Shown: positions 31,127-38,850 of the stretch, piece by piece
How positions within the stretch are numbered: the stretch's first letter is position 1
Layout: every line of letters begins with the position of its first letter
Source: UMGS1519 sp050951095
Lineage (GTDB): Bacteria; Actinomycetota; Coriobacteriia; Coriobacteriales; Eggerthellaceae
Assembly (NCBI GenBank): GCA_050951095.1
Contig: JBMNIQ010000005.1
Location: 248,001 to 312,000 of the forward strand
Direction: 5' to 3'
DNA length: 64,000 nt
Made by a program: the position numbers and the translations under genes
Notes under the pieces: generated by a model
What the model saw: the letters and a program-made list of their open reading frames with translations, nothing else
Databases searched by the model: none
What the model was told of the DNA's origin: nothing

Positions 31127-31193
31127 GTAATACGAAAGTAAAAGACGTAATACATATAGTATGTATTACGAATAGTAAATTGGTAATAACCAA
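31127..31193 (-). promoter_or_regulatory. Operator array upstream of the importer operon
   Basis: An AT-rich region in a GC-rich genome. A perfect 10-bp inverted repeat (arms GTAATACATA and TATGTATTAC, 3-nt centre) spans 31147-31169. Extra half-sites lie at 31127-31133 (GTAATAC) and 31183-31189 (GTAATAA), each 13 nt from its neighbour. A second palindrome, TTGGT-AATA-ACCAA, spans 31180-31193. It starts 18 nt upstream of the methyltransferase start and overlaps where the promoter must lie. The half-site and N13 spacing recall NikR boxes reported in other phyla (GTGTTAC-N13/14-GTAACAC). Confidence 0.65.
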
Positions 31194-31260
31194 TCGCGAG
31201 TAATTGGCCAGCGGGCAGGTAGGCTGGATGAATGCACAGCGGCGAGGGGCGGTGATCAGA

Positions 31261-31297
31261 GGAAAGAAAAACCCGGCCTGATTATCAGACCGGGTTT
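31261..31297 (-). terminator. Intrinsic terminator of the tRNA-Gln/tRNA-Glu transcript
   Basis: AAACCCGG (31269-31276) pairs with CCGGGTTT (31290-31297), extended by CTGAT/ATCAG inside. On the minus strand it runs into TTTTTCTTTCC. Confidence 0.88.
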
Positions 31298-31305
31298 AAC
31301 ATTCA

Positions 31306-31382
31306 TGGTAGCCCGTACCAGATTCGAACTGGTGATCTCCGCCTTGAGAGGGCGATGTCCTAAACCGCTAGACGAACGGGCC
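31306..31382 (-). tRNA. tRNA-Glu (anticodon CUC)
   Basis: The minus-strand sequence folds as a tRNA. The acceptor is GGCCCGT paired with ACGGGCT, the anticodon loop is CTCTCAA (anticodon CTC), and the T-arm is CCAGTTCGAATCTGG. The 3' CCA is encoded. It reads GAG glutamate codons, by far the commoner Glu codon here. Confidence 0.95.
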
Positions 31383-31406
31383 ATATTGTCAATGCGCTTC
31401 GTTAAA

Positions 31407-31480
31407 TGGCTGGGGTGGAAGGAGTCGAACCCTCACATGCGGTACCAGAAACCGGTGTCCTACCATTAGACGACACCCCA
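31407..31480 (-). tRNA. tRNA-Gln (anticodon CUG)
   Basis: The minus strand has acceptor TGGGGTG paired with CACCCCA, D-arm TCTAATGGTAGGA and anticodon loop TTCTGGT (anticodon CTG). The T-arm is GAGGGTTCGACTCCTTC, with discriminator G and encoded CCA. It reads CAG. It precedes tRNA-Glu by 24 nt in one transcript. Confidence 0.95.
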
Positions 31481-31535
31481 GTGCTTTCAACGATGACTTG
31501 CGGTTGAACTAACTGCGGGTCAAGCGCGGTATTGA

Positions 31536-31564
31536 ATACTATAGGTCTTACGCCGTTTCGTCAA
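31536..31564 (-). promoter_or_regulatory. Promoter of the tRNA-Gln/tRNA-Glu transcript
   Basis: On the minus strand: TTGACG (31564-31559), 17 nt, TAGTAT (31541-31536). The start is predicted near 31529, about 50 nt before tRNA-Gln. Confidence 0.8.
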
Positions 31565-31611
31565 GGGAATTTTTCAAAAATATTTTCTTATGCCGTTCAC
31601 CTGCGAATATA

Positions 31612-31640
31612 TTGTGCTGCACATGCGGCCATGATATTTT
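31612..31640 (+). promoter_or_regulatory. Promoter of the BTAD regulator gene
   Basis: TTGTGC (31612-31617), 17 nt, TATTTT (31635-31640) preceded by TGA, i.e. an extended -10 element. It is divergent from the tRNA promoter across an AT-rich stretch with a TTTTTCAAAAA inverted repeat. Confidence 0.6.
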
Positions 31641-31691
31641 CGGCTCATCTCCTCTTCTCCGCATTGCCTCCGAAAGAGAACGGAGGCGGTT

Positions 31692-32804
31692 ATGGAAACG
31701 CATAACCACACACGGCACACACGAATATCGTCACAGCATTCGCTGCATTCCGGGAATGCAGGCGCAATCGGGAACACGGGGGTCGCATCGACGTTGCCCG
31801 ACGCATCGAACGACGCCCTTTTCGGATTCGGCGCTCCTTCCGGAAATGCGTCCGGGGTCGGCATGCTGCGCGTGAACCTTCTCGGCGGAATGGAGGTGCT
31901 CGTCGACGGTCTGCCGTACGATCACCCGTTCCTGCATCGCCAGAAGGTCAAGGCGCTGCTGGCGGCGCTGGTCCTGTCCGAGGGCCGCGAGCTGAACACG
32001 GAGTACCTGCAGACGCTGCTCTGGCCGAACAGCTCAACCGAGAAGAACAGGAACAACTTTAATAATCTCTGGTCGCTGCTGAGGAAATCCCTGATGGTCG
32101 GCGAGGGCGGATCCTGCCCGTATATCGTGCGCCATCAGGGCGTATGCAAGCTCGATCGCCGGTATGTGGACAGCGATGTCTTCGAGCTGCATGCAATCTG
32201 CGATGCATTCCAGTTCGGCGATCCCGATCTTGCCGAGGCCATCAAGCTCTATCGGCGGCTGCGGAAGATCTATCGCGGCGACATGCTGCCGGGCGAAGAT
32301 GCGAATCGGCTCGTGGTCCACGATCGGCGCCTGTGGCGCAATCGCACGATCGATGCGCTGTACTCCATGGCGCTTTCCCTGAAGGCGCAGAAGGCATTGC
32401 GGGAGGCGGGCTGGTTCGCGCAGGCGGCGCTGTCGCTGGACCCTGCGCGCGAGGATGTGCTGCGCCTGCTCATGAGATTGAGCCTGGACTTGGGCGATCC
32501 GTCGCGGGCGTTGCGGTATTTCGCCGGAACGAGCCGCATTCTGGGCGAGGAGTACGGCCTGGACCCGCATCCCGAGACGCTGGAGCTGGCGCGGGAGGCC
32601 ATGGGGGAGCGCGCGGCGCAGCGCGAAACGGCCGGGTACGTCCATCCCGGTAAAGACCCCTGCGCATCTGTCCGCGTCCGGCCGCGGACGAATGCGTCCC
32701 GACGGCCGGATGTGCGCCCCGTGCAGGCGGGAAGCTCGCTGCCCGCGCCCGCGCCGACGTTCCGCGCTGCAACCGGCGCCATCCCGAACCGGGGATCGCG
32801 CTGA
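31692..32804 (+). CDS. SARP/AfsR-type transcriptional regulator with BTAD domain
   Basis: A 370-residue regulator. Residues 1-56 are Gly/Asn/Ser-rich and disordered. A winged-helix OmpR-type DNA-binding domain follows (about 57-150; LRVNLLGGMEVLVDGLPYD, KVKALLAALVLSEGRELN, LQTLLWPNSSTEKNRNNFNN). Residues 155-305 are the all-helical bacterial transcriptional activator domain (VDSDVFELHAICDAF, LYRRLRKIYRGDMLPGED, ALRYFAGTSRILGEEYGLDP). The last 65 residues are Pro/Arg-rich. No NB-ARC ATPase domain is present. SARP proteins activate secondary-metabolite or cell-surface genes in actinomycetes; its target is unknown. ATG 31692 follows CGGAGG. It is adjacent to, but transcribed away from, the tRNA and importer genes. 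Confidence 0.82.
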   Translation: METHNHTRHTRISSQHSLHSGNAGAIGNTGVASTLPDASNDALFGFGAPSGNASGVGMLRVNLLGGMEVLVDGLPYDHPFLHRQKVKALLAALVLSEGRELNTEYLQTLLWPNSSTEKNRNNFNNLWSLLRKSLMVGEGGSCPYIVRHQGVCKLDRRYVDSDVFELHAICDAFQFGDPDLAEAIKLYRRLRKIYRGDMLPGEDANRLVVHDRRLWRNRTIDALYSMALSLKAQKALREAGWFAQAALSLDPAREDVLRLLMRLSLDLGDPSRALRYFAGTSRILGEEYGLDPHPETLELAREAMGERAAQRETAGYVHPGKDPCASVRVRPRTNASRRPDVRPVQAGSSLPAPAPTFRAATGAIPNRGSR

Positions 32805-32978
32805 GGCGATTCCATCGTCCCTGTTCCGCGCCCCGCCGCGCCATGGCGGCGCGCGGTGGGACGATGGTGTGGATTCCCCCTGAACGGACGTGCGCGCAAA
32901 GGGGGCTATGTTAGAGTTATCCGTTGATATAAGCCAAGAACCATTCGTTATCGATGACAAGAGAAAGCAGCGCTACGT

Positions 32979-35750
32979 ATGCCAAAGTTTCTTTCGAAAT
33001 TGCTCGGTGCCGGCGAGGGGAAGCAGGTCAAGAAGTATTCCCGTGTCGTGGACCGCGTCAACAGCCTCGAACCCGACATGCAGGCGAAGAGCGATGAGGA
33101 GCTTCGCGCTCTGACGGGCTCGTACATGGAACGCGTCAGCCAGGGGGAGGATCTGGACGATCTGCTGCCCGAGGCGTTCGCCACCGTGCGCGAGGCGTCC
33201 GTGCGAACGTTGGGGCAACGGCACTACGACGTGCAGCTCATGGGCGGCATGGCCCTGAACGACGGCCACATCGCCGAGATGAAGACCGGCGAAGGCAAGA
33301 CGCTCGTTTCCACGCTGGCCGTGTACTTGAACGCCCTGACGGGCAACAACGTGCACGTGGTCACCGTGAACGACTACCTGGCCCGCCGCGACTCCGAGTG
33401 GATGGGCCGCATCTACCGGTTCCTGGGACTGGATGTCGGCCTTATCCAGAACGGCATGCCGTTCCAGCTGAAGAAGCCCGCGTACCAGGCGAACGTCACG
33501 TACGGAACGAACTCGGAGTTCGGTTTCGACTACCTGCGCGACAACATGGTCACGCGTGCGGACCGCCGCGTGCAGCGCGGCCATCATTTCGCCGTCGTCG
33601 ACGAGGTCGACTCCATCCTGATCGACGAGGCGCGCACGCCGCTGATCATCTCCGGCCCCGGCGTCCGCTCGTCCGATACGTACCGCAAGTTCGCGGACGT
33701 CATGCCCGGTCTGAAAGAGGGCGTGGACTTCGAGATGGACGAGGCGAAGCGCACCATCAACGCCACGGACTACGGCCTGGAGCACATCGAGGCGCTTCTG
33801 GGCATCGAGGACCTGTACGCCGATCCGTCCGGCATGCTGCCGAATTACCTGCAGCAGGCCCTGAAGGCGCAGTTCCTGTTCCATCGGGACGTGGACTACG
33901 TGGTCCAGGACGGCGAAGTGAAGATCGTCGACGAGTTCACCGGCCGCATCATGGAGGGCCGTCGCTTCTCCGAGGGCCTGCATCAGGCTTTGGAGGCGAA
34001 GGAGCACGTGAAGGTCCGCGAGGAGAACCAGACGCTGGCCACCATCACGCTGCAGAACTACTTCCGCATGTACGACAAGCTGTCCGGCATGACCGGCACG
34101 GCATTGACGGAGGACAAGGAGTTCCAGGACATCTACAAGCTGCCCGTCACGGTCATCCCGCCGAACAAGCCCGTCATCCGCGAGGACCGCAACGACCTGG
34201 TCTACCGCACCATGAAGGCGAAGTTCAACGCCGTGGCCGACCAGGTTGCGGAATGCAACGCGAAGGGCCAGCCGGTGCTGATCGGCACGGTTTCCGTCGA
34301 GACGTCCGAGAAGCTGTCGCGCCTGCTTGACAAGCGCGGCATCAAGCACGAGACGTTGAACGCGAAGAACCATGAGCGCGAGGCCGGCATCATCGCGCAG
34401 GCAGGCCGCCTGGGTTCCGTCACCATCGCAACGAACATGGCCGGCCGCGGCACGGACATCATGTTGGGCGGCAACCCCGAGCCCATGAGCGTGCAGATGC
34501 TCATCGACCGCGGCATCGACCCGGAAGAGGCCACGGACGAGCAGCGCGCGAAGGCCCTTGCGGACGCGAAGGAGATCACGGAGCGCGAGCACGGCGAGGT
34601 CATCAAGGCCGGTGGCCTGTGCGTGCTGGGCACGGAGCGCCATGAGAGCCGCCGTATCGACAACCAGCTGCGCGGCCGTTCCGGCCGTCAGGGCGATCCC
34701 GGCATGACGCAGTTCTACCTGTCGCTGGAAGACGACTTGATGCGCCTGTTCGGCGCCGACCGCATGGACGCCATCGGCCGCATGATGGAGAAGACGGACA
34801 TGCCGGACGACATGCCCATCACCGCCTCGCTTGTGACGAAGGCCATCGAGAACGCGCAGCGCCAGGTTGAGACGATGCATTTCGCCGCCCGTAAGCAGGT
34901 CCTGGAATACGACGACGTCATGAACCTGCAGCGCCAGGCCATCTACCGCGAGCGCAACGCCATCCTGGACGGCAAGGACATGGGCGAGCGCATCTCCGAG
35001 ATCATCGAGGACGCCGCCCGCGGCATCGTCGAGGAGAACTGCCCCGAGAAGTCCCCGTCCGACGACTGGGATATGGAAGCCGTGGATTCGTGGGCCGCGA
35101 ATATGACCGGCGAGAACGACTTCCATTGCGACGAGGTGGAGCACGAGGACGATCCCGAGACGCTGATCGAGATCCTGGCCGATTACCTGCAGAACGTCTA
35201 CGACCGCAAGGTCTCCACGATCGGCGAGGACATCATGCGCACGCTGGAGTCCCAGGTCATGCTGCGCATCATCGACACGCGCTGGATGACGCACCTGCAG
35301 GAGATGGATTACCTGCGCACCGGCATCTTCCTGCGCGCCATCGGCCAGCGCGACCCGCTGGTGGAGTACAAGGAGGAGGCGCACCGGGCATTCGGCCTCA
35401 TGACGTCTTCGCTGTACGAGGACTTCCTGCGCACCATCCTGCGCCTGCAGATTGCCGTGAACAGCCAGGAGCCCATGCCCGAGGAGCCCGATCCCACGGA
35501 GCGCGCAAGCTATTCGAACCCCGAGGAGAACCTTGCGGCGCCGCAGACGTCCAGCCAGGCGTTCTCCGCCGGCGGCCAGGCGCCCGCCGCAGCCGCTGCC
35601 CCGCAGCAGCAGGAGAAGCCGGAGCACGCGAAGGTGGAGACGTACGTCAAGGACGAGAGCGACCCGTACGCGAACGTGGGACGCAACGACCCCTGCCCGT
35701 GCGGTTCCGGCAAGAAGTTCAAGAAGTGCCACGGCGCGAACCGCGCTTGA
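32979..35750 (+). CDS. secA: Preprotein translocase ATPase SecA
   Basis: A 923-residue SecA, the motor of Sec protein export. Walker A is MKTGEGKTLV, the DEAD-like motif VVDEVDSILIDEARTP, and MTGTALTEDKEF, NMAGRGTDIMLGG and QLRGRSGRQGDPG give NBD1, the linker and NBD2. The C-terminus is a Pro/Gln/Ala-rich linker and the zinc tail NDPCPCGSGKKFKKCHG that binds SecB or lipids. Length is normal. The start at ATG 32979 (MPKFLSKLLGAGEGKQVKKY) is the conserved one, although its ribosome site is weak. Confidence 0.97.
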   Translation: MPKFLSKLLGAGEGKQVKKYSRVVDRVNSLEPDMQAKSDEELRALTGSYMERVSQGEDLDDLLPEAFATVREASVRTLGQRHYDVQLMGGMALNDGHIAEMKTGEGKTLVSTLAVYLNALTGNNVHVVTVNDYLARRDSEWMGRIYRFLGLDVGLIQNGMPFQLKKPAYQANVTYGTNSEFGFDYLRDNMVTRADRRVQRGHHFAVVDEVDSILIDEARTPLIISGPGVRSSDTYRKFADVMPGLKEGVDFEMDEAKRTINATDYGLEHIEALLGIEDLYADPSGMLPNYLQQALKAQFLFHRDVDYVVQDGEVKIVDEFTGRIMEGRRFSEGLHQALEAKEHVKVREENQTLATITLQNYFRMYDKLSGMTGTALTEDKEFQDIYKLPVTVIPPNKPVIREDRNDLVYRTMKAKFNAVADQVAECNAKGQPVLIGTVSVETSEKLSRLLDKRGIKHETLNAKNHEREAGIIAQAGRLGSVTIATNMAGRGTDIMLGGNPEPMSVQMLIDRGIDPEEATDEQRAKALADAKEITEREHGEVIKAGGLCVLGTERHESRRIDNQLRGRSGRQGDPGMTQFYLSLEDDLMRLFGADRMDAIGRMMEKTDMPDDMPITASLVTKAIENAQRQVETMHFAARKQVLEYDDVMNLQRQAIYRERNAILDGKDMGERISEIIEDAARGIVEENCPEKSPSDDWDMEAVDSWAANMTGENDFHCDEVEHEDDPETLIEILADYLQNVYDRKVSTIGEDIMRTLESQVMLRIIDTRWMTHLQEMDYLRTGIFLRAIGQRDPLVEYKEEAHRAFGLMTSSLYEDFLRTILRLQIAVNSQEPMPEEPDPTERASYSNPEENLAAPQTSSQAFSAGGQAPAAAAAPQQQEKPEHAKVETYVKDESDPYANVGRNDPCPCGSGKKFKKCHGANRA

Positions 35751-35859
35751 CCGCCTTCCCGGCAGCCCCTTCCCGCAGAGGGGGAGGGGATAGCGGAGAA
35801 GGGCGCCGCATCGGGTTCCGCCGATGCGGCCGAAGCGTCAAGCGAAAGGTATCGTGCAT

Positions 35860-36963
35860 ATGGCAACCGACAAGCATAACGACATCGCCGACTTGAAGCA
35901 GCGCGTCGCAGACGCCCGCGAATGGCTTCACATCGACGAGAAGCGCGGCCGCCTGACGGAGCTGGACCAGGAGATATCGCAACCCGGCTTCTGGGACGAC
36001 CCGGCCCATGCGCAGAGCGTGTCGAAGGAGGCAAGCGATCTGCGCACGCTGATCGACGACTACGATCGCGCGTGCCAGCTGGCCGACGATGCGGCGGATG
36101 CCGCCGACCTGGCAGAAGAAGACCCCGAGTTCGCGGACGAGGCCCGGAGGGCATCATCCGAGCTGGAGAAGCTGTTGGAGCATTTCGAGGTGCAGTCCTG
36201 GTTCTCCGGGCGCTTCGACAACCAGGATGCCATCCTGTCCATCCATCCCGGCGCCGGCGGCCTGGAGGCCCAGGACTGGTGCGAGATGCTGTTCAACATG
36301 TACTGCCGCTTCGCCGACAAGGAAGGCTGGAAGGTCAAGGTTCTCGACGCCGTCCCCGGCGAGGAGATTGGCCTGGACCGCGCCAGCATCGAGATCGACG
36401 GCACGAATGCGTACGGCATGCTGCGCAGCGAGATCGGCGTGCACCGGCTGGTGCGCATCTCTCCCACGGACGAGAAGAAGCGCCGCCACACCACGTTCGC
36501 CAGCGTGGAGGTGCTGCCGGTGCTGCCGGACGACATCGAGGTGAACCTGGACCCCTCCGACGTCCGCGTGGACGTCTACCGCGCTTCCGGGCCGGGCGGC
36601 CAGTGCGTGAACACCACGGACTCCGCCGTCCGCCTGACGCATATCCCCACGGGCATCGTGGTGACCTGCCAAAACCAGAAGTCCCAGCTGCAGAACAAGG
36701 AAGCGGCCTTCAGGGTGCTGCGTGGTAAACTGTACGAGCTTGAGGAACGCAAGCGGCAAGAGGAGATATCCCAGCTCCGCGGCGAGAAGATGGATAACTC
36801 GTTCGGCAGCCAGATCAGGAACTACGTCCTGTACCCGTATCAGATGGTGAAGGACGTGCGGACCGGCATAGAGACCAGCAATGTCGATGCCGTGCTGGAT
36901 GGCGATATCGAGGAATTCGTCGTGGGATACCACCGCTGGCAGGCTGCCCAGAGCCAGGAATAG
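35860..36963 (+). CDS. prfB: Peptide chain release factor 2 with SPT instead of SPF
   Basis: A 367-residue RF2 that terminates translation at UGA/UAA. The peptidyl-hydrolase loop is intact: SGPGGQCVNTTDSAVR with GGQ at 246-248. FGSQIRNYVLYPYQMVKDVR, typical of RF2, is near the end. The stop-codon recognition tripeptide, SPF in RF2, reads SPT (residues 201-203, nt 36460-36468) in RISPTDEKKRRHTTF. No programmed frameshift site is needed: the gene is in one frame from ATG 35860. UGA is used as a stop in this window (sepF, transaldolase, rsmD), so UGA must be read. It follows secA, a common linkage. Confidence 0.93.
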   Translation: MATDKHNDIADLKQRVADAREWLHIDEKRGRLTELDQEISQPGFWDDPAHAQSVSKEASDLRTLIDDYDRACQLADDAADAADLAEEDPEFADEARRASSELEKLLEHFEVQSWFSGRFDNQDAILSIHPGAGGLEAQDWCEMLFNMYCRFADKEGWKVKVLDAVPGEEIGLDRASIEIDGTNAYGMLRSEIGVHRLVRISPTDEKKRRHTTFASVEVLPVLPDDIEVNLDPSDVRVDVYRASGPGGQCVNTTDSAVRLTHIPTGIVVTCQNQKSQLQNKEAAFRVLRGKLYELEERKRQEEISQLRGEKMDNSFGSQIRNYVLYPYQMVKDVRTGIETSNVDAVLDGDIEEFVVGYHRWQAAQSQE

Positions 36964-36989
36964 CGCAGGTACTGCAAGAAAGGTGCGAA

Positions 36990-37817
36990 ATGGACTCAGC
37001 TGAACTGTCCGAAATTGCGAACGACATGCGTCAGGACATCGTCCGCATGATCTCGAAGGCGGGGAGCGGCCATCCCGGCGGCTCGCTGTCCTGCATCGAC
37101 ATTCTGACCGCCCTGTATTTCGGCGATGTGATGAAATACGACCCCGCGAATCCGAAGTGGGACGGGCGCGATTACTTCATCCTTTCGAAGGGCCATGCGG
37201 CACCCGCGCTGTACGCGACGCTGGCCCATGCGGGCTATTTCCCCCGGGAAGAGCTCGATACGCTGCGCCAGCTGGGCTCGCGCCTGCAGGGTCATCCGGA
37301 TTCGAACCTGCTGCCGGGCGTCGAGGTGGGCACCGGTTCGCTGGGCCAGGGCCTGTCCATTGCGTGCGGCCTTGCGTGCGGCCTGCGCCTGAAGGGCAAC
37401 GACCGCACCGTGTTCACCGTCCTGGGCGATGGCGAGGCTCAGGAGGGCCAGGTGTGGGAGGCCGCGACGTTCGCCGTCCACGAGGGCATCGACAACCTGG
37501 TGGCCATCCTGGATGCGAACGGCCTGCAGATCGATGGCCCGACGGTCGACGTCTGCCAGTCCGGCGACCTGGGCGACAAGTTCGCCGCGTTCGGCTGGGA
37601 GGTCGAGCGCATCGACGGCCATGACATCCCGGCGCTGGTGGTTGCGCTGCGCCGCCTGCAGGAGACGCGCGACGGCAAGCCGCACCTGCTGGTTGCCGAG
37701 ACCGTCAAGGGCAAGGGCGTCTCGTTTATGGAGAACCAGGTGGGCTGGCATGGCAAGGCCCCGAACGAAGAGCAGACGGCTGCCGCCTTGGCGGAGCTTC
37801 AAGAGGAGGGCCGGTAA
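36990..37817 (+). CDS. Transketolase, N-terminal (thiamine-diphosphate-binding) subunit
   Basis: A 275-residue subunit carrying the PP-binding half of transketolase. KAGSGHPGGSLSCIDILTAL, FILSKGHAAPALYATLAHAG, GSLGQGLSIACG and the ThDP/Mg motif VLGDGEAQEGQVWEAATFAV are visible. With the next gene it makes a complete split transketolase, as in many anaerobes and archaea. It moves ketol units between pentose phosphates. The cofactor comes from the thiC/thiD/thiamine diphosphokinase genes at 5.8-9.0 kb. Confidence 0.95.
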   Translation: MDSAELSEIANDMRQDIVRMISKAGSGHPGGSLSCIDILTALYFGDVMKYDPANPKWDGRDYFILSKGHAAPALYATLAHAGYFPREELDTLRQLGSRLQGHPDSNLLPGVEVGTGSLGQGLSIACGLACGLRLKGNDRTVFTVLGDGEAQEGQVWEAATFAVHEGIDNLVAILDANGLQIDGPTVDVCQSGDLGDKFAAFGWEVERIDGHDIPALVVALRRLQETRDGKPHLLVAETVKGKGVSFMENQVGWHGKAPNEEQTAAALAELQEEGR

Positions 37818-37818
37818 C

Positions 37819-38793
37819 ATGGTGCAGTTCGCAAACGAGCAGGAGAAGTCCCAGAAGCGCGCCACGCGCGCCGCGCTGGGCGTGACGCTGGCGAAGCTTG
37901 CCGACGAGGGCATGGACATCGTGGCCGTGGACGCCGACCTGTCCGGTTCCACGACGCTGAAGAAGTTCGCGGAGGCGAAGCCCGAGTATGCGAAGCGCTT
38001 CTTCAACGTGGGCATCGCCGAGCAGAACATGATCGACGTGGCTGCCGGCCTTTCGCTTGCCGGCCATATCCCGTTCACGGGATCGTTCGCCGTGTTCGGC
38101 GTCGGCCGCGCCTACGACCAGATCCGCAACACCGTTGCGTACTCGAAGCTGAACGTGAAGCTGACGCCCACGCATGCGGGCCTTTCCGTGGGTCCGGACG
38201 GCGGCAGCCACCAGATGCTCGAGGACATCGCGCTGCTGCGTCCGCTGCCGGGCATGACCATCCTGGTACCGGCGGATTACGCTGCCGCGGCCCGCGCCGT
38301 GGAGCTGGCTGCCCGCACGGAAGGTCCCGTGTACGTCCGCCTCGGCCGCGCCACCGTGCCGAACCTGTACGCGGAAGGCGTCGAGCTGGAAGTGGGCAAG
38401 TCCTATGTGGTGCGCCAGGGCACGGATGTCACCATCTGCGCCGACGGCGTCGAGGTCGACCAGGCCTTGAAGGCCGCCGACCTGCTTGCCGCAGAGGGCA
38501 TATCCGCCGAGGTCATCGACTGCTTCTCCATCAAGCCGTTCGATACGCAGACGCTTCTGGCATCCGTCGAGAAGACGGGCTGCGTCGTCACGGCCGAAGA
38601 CCATATGACCGTCGGCGGCCTGGGCTCGCTGGTTGCGGAGACGCTAGCAGCGAACCATCCGGCACCGGTGAAGTTCGTGGGCATGGACGACCGCTTCGGC
38701 AAATCCGGCTCGTTCGAGGAGCTGCTGACGTACTTCGGGCTGGACGCTCCCGCCATTGCAGAAGCCGTGAAGAGTCTCAAGGCAACGTGCTGA
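37819..38793 (+). CDS. Transketolase, C-terminal (pyrimidine-binding) subunit
   Basis: A 324-residue subunit. VDADLSGSTTLKKFAE, the cofactor-activating Glu region FFNVGIAEQNMIDVAAGLS and THAGLSVGPDGGSHQMLEDI are typical, as are VPADYAAAARAVELAA and the C-terminal VKFVGMDDRFGKSGSFEELL. ATG 37819 begins 1 nt after the stop of the N-terminal subunit, with GAGGAGGG just upstream. Equal expression of the two subunits by coupled translation is likely. Confidence 0.95.
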   Translation: MVQFANEQEKSQKRATRAALGVTLAKLADEGMDIVAVDADLSGSTTLKKFAEAKPEYAKRFFNVGIAEQNMIDVAAGLSLAGHIPFTGSFAVFGVGRAYDQIRNTVAYSKLNVKLTPTHAGLSVGPDGGSHQMLEDIALLRPLPGMTILVPADYAAAARAVELAARTEGPVYVRLGRATVPNLYAEGVELEVGKSYVVRQGTDVTICADGVEVDQALKAADLLAAEGISAEVIDCFSIKPFDTQTLLASVEKTGCVVTAEDHMTVGGLGSLVAETLAANHPAPVKFVGMDDRFGKSGSFEELLTYFGLDAPAIAEAVKSLKATC

Positions 38794-38796
38794 TTC

Positions 38797-38805
38797 TGGT
38801 ATGCT
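38797..38805 (+). promoter_or_regulatory. Extended -10 promoter for ftsE
   Basis: TGGTATGCT is an extended -10 element overlapping the end of the transketolase gene region, with a start near 38812. No good -35 box is seen. Confidence 0.45.
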
Positions 38806-38850
38806 GACTTCAATTGAGTCATAGTACATACGATACGAATGGAGCATTCT

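Noticed and set aside
35860..36963. Programmed +1 frameshift in prfB
   Set aside because: The gene is open in one frame from ATG 35860 and has no CUUUGA-type slippery site.
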